This document shows, piece after piece, positions 50,716-55,837 of a stretch of DNA of 55,837 nucleotides. This DNA comes from UBA2112 sp964596695. Lineage in GTDB: Bacteria > Patescibacteriota > Saccharimonadia > Saccharimonadales > Saccharimonadaceae. The notes under the pieces are model-generated. The model did no database searches and was not told the DNA's origin. It saw only the letters and a program-made list of their open reading frames with translations. The first letter of the stretch is position 1, and every line of letters starts with the position of its first letter. A program made the position numbers and the translations under genes. The DNA lies in contig CAZQVE010000006.1 in the NCBI GenBank assembly GCA_964596695.1, positions 1 to 55,837 of the forward strand. Reading direction: 5' to 3'.

Positions 50716-52116
50716 ATGAGTTCATCACTCCCTACAGTTGCAATCATCGGTCAAGCGAACGTCGGCAAGAGTTCGTTGTTTAACCGTATGGTTCGCGCGC
50801 AGCAGGCAATCGTGGCGCGAGAAGCGGGTACGACCCGCGACAGCGTGCTTGGCAAGGTAGACTATCGCGACCACCAATTCTGGCTGGTTGACACAGCTGG
50901 CCTGAAGGACCCGAACGATGAGTTCGAAGCGAGTATCCAGGAGCAGATCGTTGAGGCTGTCGACACGGCTGATGTTATTCTCATGGTCGTTGATAGTACG
51001 CAATACCCCAGCGACGAGGATCGTATGATCGCCAAAAAGGCGCTAAAGAGTAAGAAGCCCGTCGTTCTCGTTACCAACAAAGCCGACCTGAAGGAAAGCC
51101 TGAAGGATGACGAATTCCGCCGTCTCGGCATCAAGACTATTATCCGAACCAGTGCCGAACATAAAAGCGGTATCACCGACGTTCTTGACGAAATCGTCGC
51201 GCATATCCCCGCCAAGAGTGAGTATGTGCCCGACGATGTCTTGCGTATCGCACTCATCGGCCGACCAAACGTCGGCAAGTCGTATCTATTTAACACGCTC
51301 GCTGGTAAGCAGCAGGCTATCGTCGCCGATGTCGTCGGCACCACCCGTGACGTCAACCGCGTGCCGGTAAAATTCAAGGGTCGCGACCTAGAGCTTTTGG
51401 ACACCGCCGGTATGCGCAAACCTGGCAAGCAAGAGGTTGGAATCGAAAAGTTCTCCGTATTGCGCACCTTACAGGCCATCGAACAAGCAGATATCTGTTT
51501 CCTCCTCATGGACGCTAACGAGCTAAACACGCAATTAGATCAGCGTCTGGCCGGTATTATCGACGAGGCAGGCAAGGGTATGGTGATCGTCGTGAGCAAG
51601 TGGGACTCCGTAGAGGACAAAGACGCCTACACGCGTGATGCTATCGCACCGCAAATAGCGCGTACGTTCAACTTTACGCCATGGGCGCCGCTTATTTTTA
51701 CCTCTGCCGTCACCGGACAAAACGTCACAAAATTATTCGAGCTAGCACTGGACATCGACGCGCGGCGAGGGCAAGAAACCAAAACCCGTGTCCTGAATGA
51801 TCTGCTACAGCGAGCCGTTGCCGCCCATCCGCCCGCCGGGCTCAAGAACACCCACCCGAAGCTGCGCTACATCGTCCAGACAGACACTACGCCACCATGG
51901 TTCGTTATTCATGGCAGCAACCTGAAATTCGTGCACTGGTCATACAAGCGCTACCTGGAAAAACTCCTCCGTGAGACCTACGACTATTCCGGTACGCCAA
52001 TTAAATTCAGTTTTATCGATGAAAAGCAGGTGAAAAGCAATAAACAGCGCATCGCTGCTGGCAAAACGCCCGTGACCAAGAAATACAAACGCGAAAAAAC
52101 AGCCGAAGAAACATAA
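50716..52116 (+). CDS. der: Ribosome biogenesis GTPase Der (EngA)
   Basis: Two tandem G domains: G1 motifs GQANVGKS (12-19) and GRPNVGKS (about 182-189), DTAG in both, G4 motifs NKAD and SKWD, followed by a KH-like C-terminal domain with LRYIVQTDTTPPWFVIHGSN. Two G domains in one chain are unique to Der; role: 50S subunit assembly. SKWD replaces the usual NKWD. Length 466 is normal. A bidirectional terminator follows. Confidence 0.97.
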   Translation: MSSSLPTVAIIGQANVGKSSLFNRMVRAQQAIVAREAGTTRDSVLGKVDYRDHQFWLVDTAGLKDPNDEFEASIQEQIVEAVDTADVILMVVDSTQYPSDEDRMIAKKALKSKKPVVLVTNKADLKESLKDDEFRRLGIKTIIRTSAEHKSGITDVLDEIVAHIPAKSEYVPDDVLRIALIGRPNVGKSYLFNTLAGKQQAIVADVVGTTRDVNRVPVKFKGRDLELLDTAGMRKPGKQEVGIEKFSVLRTLQAIEQADICFLLMDANELNTQLDQRLAGIIDEAGKGMVIVVSKWDSVEDKDAYTRDAIAPQIARTFNFTPWAPLIFTSAVTGQNVTKLFELALDIDARRGQETKTRVLNDLLQRAVAAHPPAGLKNTHPKLRYIVQTDTTPPWFVIHGSNLKFVHWSYKRYLEKLLRETYDYSGTPIKFSFIDEKQVKSNKQRIAAGKTPVTKKYKREKTAEET

Positions 52117-52129
52117 CAAAAAAGAGAAG

Positions 52130-52155
52130 CCCCAGGTGCGTTCGCGCACCTGGGG
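52130..52155. terminator. Bidirectional terminator between der and microprotein operon
   Basis: CCCCAGGTGCG and CGCACCTGGGG form a perfect 11-bp stem; on the minus strand CTTCTCTTTTTTG follows. Confidence 0.92.
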
Positions 52156-52173
52156 TGTAAAAACAGAAACGCG

Positions 52174-52323
52174 TCAGCTGTCTTGGTAACGACCAAATAA
52201 CGCGTTCCCTGTCTTCCGCGGTCTTGCAATGCGGACGTAGCACGCCAGCATGTCGAGCCAGTTACAGGTTCGGTTCAACAGCTGGTCCCACAGCGGGGAC
52301 AAGCCGGTATTCCTCGTATACAT
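52174..52323 (-). CDS. Microprotein (49 aa), second gene of a small operon
   Basis: ATG 52323 begins 15 nt after the stop of the upstream microprotein, with GAGG nine nt before it. Composition: SPLWDQLLNRTCNWLDMLAC followed by YVRIARPRKT and a polar end; possibly an amphipathic helix. It was selected over a longer in-frame reading to 52458 because that part overlaps the upstream gene in another frame. Confidence 0.5.
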   Translation of the reverse strand: MYTRNTGLSPLWDQLLNRTCNWLDMLACYVRIARPRKTGNALFGRYQDS

Positions 52324-52337
52324 TGCGGCATCCTCGA

Positions 52338-52517
52338 CTAACGCCGTTGATTGTAGCGACGACTCCGAACCCGTCCGCGTCCATCGCGTGGTCCCGAAAG
52401 GCCAAGGACCAGCCCGATCACTATGCTGATTACCCACAGCCAGAGGGGAACGACCCACAGCGTGGCGACCACAATGATCGCCATAACAATAACAATCATT
52501 ACCTTAAGCGGATTCAT
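52338..52517 (-). CDS. Small membrane protein (59 aa)
   Basis: Starts MNPLKVMIVIVMAIIV and has two hydrophobic segments (about 6-20 and 22-42) followed by an Arg-rich tail (RDGRGRVRSRR), a positive-inside topology. GAGAGGTG lies eight to nine nt before ATG 52517. First gene of a two-gene operon that ends at the terminator at 52130-52155. Confidence 0.6.
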   Translation of the reverse strand: MNPLKVMIVIVMAIIVVATLWVVPLWLWVISIVIGLVLGLSGPRDGRGRVRSRRYNQRR

Positions 52518-52595
52518 TGTTAAACACCTCTCATGAGATTCGACAAGACTAGGTAATTATATAATACATATTGCATTCATGCAATCAACATTGCG

Positions 52596-52787
52596 CTACA
52601 ACTGATCATGAAGTGCCCGGCGCTTTTGCTCGCCGCGGGGTTTGCGACGCGGATCCGTCTGGTGCACACCGCCACCGGTAGTCTTACGAGCGGCTAACTG
52701 TTCGCGAGACATCTTGAAAAGAGAGGCTAGTTTTTGATTGGCGTTATGTTTACGGCCAGATCGTTTGGACTTTCTTTTATGCGCCAT
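52596..52787 (-). CDS. Very basic small protein (63 aa)
   Basis: MAHKRKSKRSGRKH and later RRKPRGEQKRR give a strongly positive charge; a nucleic-acid- or ribosome-binding role is inferred, without a family. TATACT on this strand lies nine nt before ATG 52787, so it has its own leaderless-type promoter, and the start overlaps the end of the upstream small ORF by 11 nt. Confidence 0.65.
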   Translation of the reverse strand: MAHKRKSKRSGRKHNANQKLASLFKMSREQLAARKTTGGGVHQTDPRRKPRGEQKRRALHDQL

Positions 52788-52932
52788 GATGCTTCCAGTA
52801 TACCGCTTGTGTTTTTCTATTACTAATAGCCCTGGAGTTGCGTATCGCGCGGCTGTTCATGGCTTTTCGAGCTCGTTTCTTTTTCGGATCGTCCAGGTAT
52901 CGACGACGGCGTATTGCCTCACCCCTTTGCAC
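52777..52932 (-). CDS. Basic microprotein (51 aa) overlapping the next gene
   Basis: GTG 52932 with AGGAG at a seven-nt distance opens a 51-codon ORF that is rich in Arg and Lys (AIRRRRYLDDPKKKRARKAM, then NSRAIRNSRAISNRK). Its stop lies inside the first codons of the 63-aa basic protein, an overlap typical of coupling. It is divergent from pth with 31 bp between starts. No homologue recalled. Confidence 0.45.
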   Translation of the reverse strand: MQRGEAIRRRRYLDDPKKKRARKAMNSRAIRNSRAISNRKTQAVYWKHHGA

Positions 52933-52963
52933 CGATAATCTCCTGGGGTAGAATAGAGTAGCT

Positions 52964-53524
52964 ATGAAGATCGTTTTCGCTCAAGGCAACCCAGGCACGG
53001 AATACGAAAAGACCCGTCATAACGTCGGGTTTTTGGCGTTGGACTTCTACGCGGATAAAAAAGGTGTTCAGTTCCAGACCAAGTCGAAATATAATGCAGC
53101 TATTGCCGAACTAAGCGACGAAACAGAGAAGGTGCTGCTCGTAAAGCCGCTGACATACTATAACGAAACTGGAGTGTCTGCTCGCATGCTGGCTGATTTT
53201 TACAAAGTCGACTCGACCGACATACTAGTCGTGCATGATGAACTTGCATTACCGTTCGGCACGCTGCGCACGCGTGAAAAGGGTAGCGATGCTGGTAACA
53301 ATGGTATCAAATCGCTCAACGCCCACCTGGGTGAGAACTACGCTCGTATCCGCGTGGGAACCCATAACGAGCTCGCAAGCAAGATGAGTCCGTATGATTT
53401 CGTCTTGTCGAAATTCAGCGTTGAGGAAGCGGAGAAGCTACACGCTGATATTTTTCCAAAAATTGCGGAGCTTATCGATGATTTCGTTTCGGGTGGTCAC
53501 GAGGTTACCAGTCACACTCTTTAG
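52964..53524 (+). CDS. pth: Peptidyl-tRNA hydrolase
   Basis: GNPGTEYEKTRHNVGFLAL (catalytic His about 19, preceded by Asn 9), VVHDELALPFG and GNNGIKSLNAHLG are the Pth signatures in order. Role: release of tRNA from abortive peptidyl-tRNA. Length 186 is normal. TAGAAT (52949-52954) is nine nt before the ATG and no SD is visible. Its end overlaps the convergent ZIP gene by four nt. Confidence 0.95.
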   Translation: MKIVFAQGNPGTEYEKTRHNVGFLALDFYADKKGVQFQTKSKYNAAIAELSDETEKVLLVKPLTYYNETGVSARMLADFYKVDSTDILVVHDELALPFGTLRTREKGSDAGNNGIKSLNAHLGENYARIRVGTHNELASKMSPYDFVLSKFSVEEAEKLHADIFPKIAELIDDFVSGGHEVTSHTL

Positions 53525-54267
53525 ACTCCAAGCAGTGTGATGATAGTGCCGACGAGCACGACGCCAACAACCAGCGTGATGGCTTGCAGTATACCGACAC
53601 GATGCGGCTGCTCGTGAATATCTGGGATAATGTCGCTGGCGGCCACGTACAGGAAGAACCCGGCCGTCGAGGCGAGAAGTACGTCTACGGGCAGTTTCTC
53701 GTCACTGCCAAGCATATAGACTAAGACGGCCGTGATAATCGTTGCTACAGCCGTTGCCACATTGGCGAGCAGTACAATCTTGTCCTTCCAGCCACGTGAA
53801 AGCAGTAGGGCAAAGGTGCCAAGTTCTTTCGGAATTTCATGCGCGCTGACGGCAATAGTCGTGATGAATCCAAGCGGTGGGTCCACCAGGAACGCCGCTC
53901 CGATAGCGACGCCATCGATAGCGTTGTGCATCAGATCACCAAGCACGATTAGTCGGCGTTGGCTAGCGTTTTTCATATGGGCATCGTGTTCATGATGATG
54001 ATGAAACCAGCTAGCGCTGCGCTCAAGCAAGAAGAAGAATATAAATCCGGCGAGCGTCCAAAGCAGCAGATCACGCGGGTCGCCAAGTTCGAATGCTTCG
54101 GGGAGCAGGTCGAAAAACGCAGCCGCAAGCAATGCGCCAGCACCGAACGGCATAGCAAGCAGTATAGCCTTGTCGCGCCGCTTCTTAGTTGTAAATATCA
54201 GCGAGCCGCCGAGCAGCGAAACCGAGCTGCCCACGATAATCGCTATTATCATCCATAGTAGTTCCAT
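53521..54267 (-). CDS. ZIP family metal transporter
   Basis: Eight hydrophobic segments; HNAIDGVAIGAAF and HEIPKELGTF contain the metal-binding His/Asp/Glu residues of the ZIP family helices IV and V; a His-rich loop (HHHHEHDAH) precedes them. Role: uptake of zinc, iron or manganese. TATAGT is six nt before ATG 54267 (leaderless), so it is transcribed separately from the DUF475 gene that ends only seven bp upstream. Confidence 0.92.
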   Translation of the reverse strand: MELLWMIIAIIVGSSVSLLGGSLIFTTKKRRDKAILLAMPFGAGALLAAAFFDLLPEAFELGDPRDLLLWTLAGFIFFFLLERSASWFHHHHEHDAHMKNASQRRLIVLGDLMHNAIDGVAIGAAFLVDPPLGFITTIAVSAHEIPKELGTFALLLSRGWKDKIVLLANVATAVATIITAVLVYMLGSDEKLPVDVLLASTAGFFLYVAASDIIPDIHEQPHRVGILQAITLVVGVVLVGTIITLLGV

Positions 54268-54274
54268 AAAGCTA

Positions 54275-55306
54275 CTATACCTTTTCTCGTCGCTTTTCGA
54301 GAATACTCGTCACGACAGCAGTCACGACAAATACCAGACCAAGTGATCCAGTAACCCACTCAGGCGGTTCAACGTGGTACAACTTGACCAACATAACAAG
54401 ACCAAGCGCCAGGATCGCCCAGTGTGCACCATGCTCTAGGTAGCGGTATTTGGCAAGCGTACCAGTGCGAACCAAGTAAACGGTCAGTGAGCGAACCCAC
54501 AACGCACCAGCGCCGAGGCCAGTCATGATAAGCAGCACGCTATTCGTGATAGCAAACGCGCCGATGACGCCGTCGAAGCTAAACGATGCATCAAGCACCT
54601 GGAGGTACATGAACGAGGCAAATGCCGCCCAGCCAACCTGATGCGTTACCTTGGATGCTTTGTGATTGCGCTTCTCGAAAAACGAAGAGATACTTTCGAG
54701 GCCTACGTGCAACGCAATACCGAGCAGACTTGCGATAAGGACAGCATTCTGAACATCCGGCTCAACGGTCACATACAGTACGCCGGCGACAATGAGCATG
54801 ATGACGAGCTTCAGAAACCGGACATTGCCAGCCCGCGAAAGGCCGCGTTCAAGATTTTTCAGCCAGTGCACGTCTTTTTCGCGGTCAACGAAATAATACA
54901 AACCGATCATGAGCAAAAACGTACCGCCAAATGCATCGATAAGCGGCGCAGCCTTATCGAGTTCATGACCATATATAACCGGATGGTTCAGTGCTAGGTC
55001 GATTACTTCGCCGCCACCGATACCGGCCGTCAGCATGACGATGAGTATAGGGAGCAAAAACCGGACTACGAAGACCGCAAAGAAAATACCAACAGTCAAA
55101 AATAATGTCTGCCACAGCGGGCTGAGCTTTGTCAGAATCTTACTGTTAACGACGGCGTTGTCGAAGCTAAACGTCACCTCAAGCAATACCAACACGGCGT
55201 ACAACCACAACGCGCCGATACCCCCTGCAACCGCGACGACAACCGCTAATACTAGGGTAAGGAAACCCGATACGGCAAAAATTCGGAAGGGGTGAGCTGA
55301 ATGCAT
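54275..55306 (-). CDS. DUF475 / TerC-like integral membrane protein
   Basis: Eight to nine hydrophobic segments with LEVTFSFDNAVVNS in an early helix and ASFSFDGVIGAFAITN later, the paired Asp-containing motifs of DUF475 and TerC-related proteins, which are linked to Mn export and metal resistance. Role here is inferred. TACAAT is seven nt before ATG 55306; a GTG/ATG three codons upstream (55315) is possible. Confidence 0.88.
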   Translation of the reverse strand: MHSAHPFRIFAVSGFLTLVLAVVVAVAGGIGALWLYAVLVLLEVTFSFDNAVVNSKILTKLSPLWQTLFLTVGIFFAVFVVRFLLPILIVMLTAGIGGGEVIDLALNHPVIYGHELDKAAPLIDAFGGTFLLMIGLYYFVDREKDVHWLKNLERGLSRAGNVRFLKLVIMLIVAGVLYVTVEPDVQNAVLIASLLGIALHVGLESISSFFEKRNHKASKVTHQVGWAAFASFMYLQVLDASFSFDGVIGAFAITNSVLLIMTGLGAGALWVRSLTVYLVRTGTLAKYRYLEHGAHWAILALGLVMLVKLYHVEPPEWVTGSLGLVFVVTAVVTSILEKRREKV

Positions 55307-55384
55307 TGTCCCCATTGTACTTCATTTTTTATGGTTATCGCCATACATGAATTGTATAAAAATAATCATAAAAAAGGGGGAATT

Positions 55385-55415
55385 CGCCGGTGCCACGCAT
55401 AGCGTGACACCGGCG
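55385..55415 (-). terminator. Terminator of the last orphan gene
   Basis: CGCCGGTG/CACCGGCG with an inner CACGC/GCGTG stem; on the minus strand AATTCCCCCTTTTTTA follows. Confidence 0.9.
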
Positions 55416-55428
55416 ACCCTTCCCAGGT

Positions 55429-55773
55429 TTATCCGCCGATCGGACCGAACTTCATGAAGTTCAGCACACCGAGGTTGGAGAGCACCTGCTGGTAGATTCG
55501 CTCGTTGCGACTGAACGCAGCCAGTTGTGCGGCGATGACATTGGCCAGCATGCCGGCCGGGTAGACGATGGCACGTTGCCCGCAGGGCAGATCCATCGCC
55601 TTGTCGTCGTCGAACAGTATCTCCGGCTTCTCATACCAGCCACCATCGAACGGCTCCACCGTAAACAGATGCATCTGCAGAGCACCGATGCGACCATCCA
55701 TGTAGAGGCTCACGTTGCCATGTTCCTCGTAGTTCCGCTTGACGGCGGACCAGATCGTCTTACGCGCCGCCAT
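55429..55773 (-). CDS. Hypothetical protein (114 aa)
   Basis: Not recognised; soluble, charged helical start (TIWSAVKRNYEEHG), beta middle, helical end. A purine-rich AAGGTGGTGAG lies about 20 nt before the ATG, an unusually long distance for an SD. It ends in a terminator, so it resembles the cassette class. The window ends 64 bp upstream. Confidence 0.58.
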   Translation of the reverse strand: MAARKTIWSAVKRNYEEHGNVSLYMDGRIGALQMHLFTVEPFDGGWYEKPEILFDDDKAMDLPCGQRAIVYPAGMLANVIAAQLAAFSRNERIYQQVLSNLGVLNFMKFGPIGG

Positions 55774-55837
55774 GCTGTCGACCGTAGTAACTCACCACCT
55801 TTGCAACACATCTTGATTCAAAAAAGGTAGGCGTCCT

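Noticed and set aside
52174..52458. 94-codon reading on the minus strand
   Set aside because: Its first half overlaps the 59-aa membrane protein in another frame and lacks start signals; the shorter 52323 start has an SD.
53732..54258. Plus-strand ORFs opposite the ZIP transporter
   Set aside because: Antisense shadows with no promoter or SD; the ZIP motifs on the other strand are clear.
1..55837. CRISPR array, tRNA, rRNA, IS elements or intact prophage
   Set aside because: No regular repeat-spacer array, no cloverleaf with T-arm signature, no transposase, integrase or capsid-type ORF was found by eye.
1..55837. Alternative genetic code with TGA as Gly (as in Gracilibacteria)
   Set aside because: Several well-bounded genes end in TGA followed directly by terminators, and conserved genes contain no in-frame TGA.

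Overview
The window (about 55.8 kb, standard genetic code, TGA used as stop) reads as a compact bacterial chromosome segment. I infer a Candidate Phyla Radiation / Saccharibacteria (TM7)-like organism. The inference rests on many small orphan genes packed tightly on both strands, a translation and nucleotide core (der, pth, folA, metK, an rRNA pseudouridine synthase, RdgB-like pyrophosphatase) beside many importers (NCS2 purine permease, queuosine-precursor transporter, ThrE-like, ZIP), and a gene-start architecture in which a -10 box lies only 6-10 nt upstream of the start codon. No rRNA, tRNA, CRISPR array, insertion sequence or complete prophage was seen. Taxonomy is an inference, not a demonstrated fact.

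Layout. 1-6.4 kb: secreted orphan, membrane-anchored GH3 (NagZ-like) hydrolase, PAS protein, PlsC-type acyltransferase, and a PadR/ABC-exporter operon with a tandem palindromic operator. 6.5-13.5 kb: orphan-rich zone where leaderless genes alternate with small 'cassettes' (promoter, short 5' hairpin, Shine-Dalgarno, short ORF, strong terminator), plus a candidate structured RNA near 8.95-9.1 kb. 13.5-15.9 kb: an exported, C-terminally anchored protein containing a strikingly ubiquitin-like domain, bracketed by identical 18-bp direct repeats, then a TraB/TIKI-like protein and a degenerate third repeat. 15.9-29.5 kb: a frameshifted M16 peptidase, DoxX, guanylate-kinase-like protein, CPPC thioredoxin, NCS2 permease, cupin, NERD, CapA, PspC, an archaemetzincin-like protease and an intact M16 paralogue. 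29.6-41.8 kb: VOC protein, DHFR, ABC-F ATPase, Pr6Pr-type membrane protein, FKBP, ThrE, RdgB, polyprenyl synthase, queuosine-precursor transporter, DUF488 and orphans. 41.8-55.8 kb: SAM-I riboswitch plus metK, DUF427, a histidine kinase / receiver pair with long proline-rich tails, pseudouridine synthase, DUF4185 protein, der, microprotein genes, pth, ZIP, and a DUF475/TerC-like protein.

Two gene-expression styles coexist. Most conserved and many orphan genes look leaderless (at least twenty clear cases). A second class, mostly encoding proteins under about 200 residues, has a true 5' UTR with a hairpin near the 5' end, an SD and often a near-perfect terminator. Several such genes are under 60 codons: a 39-residue Cys-rich protein, a 22-residue membrane peptide, two overlapping basic microproteins and a two-gene microprotein operon.
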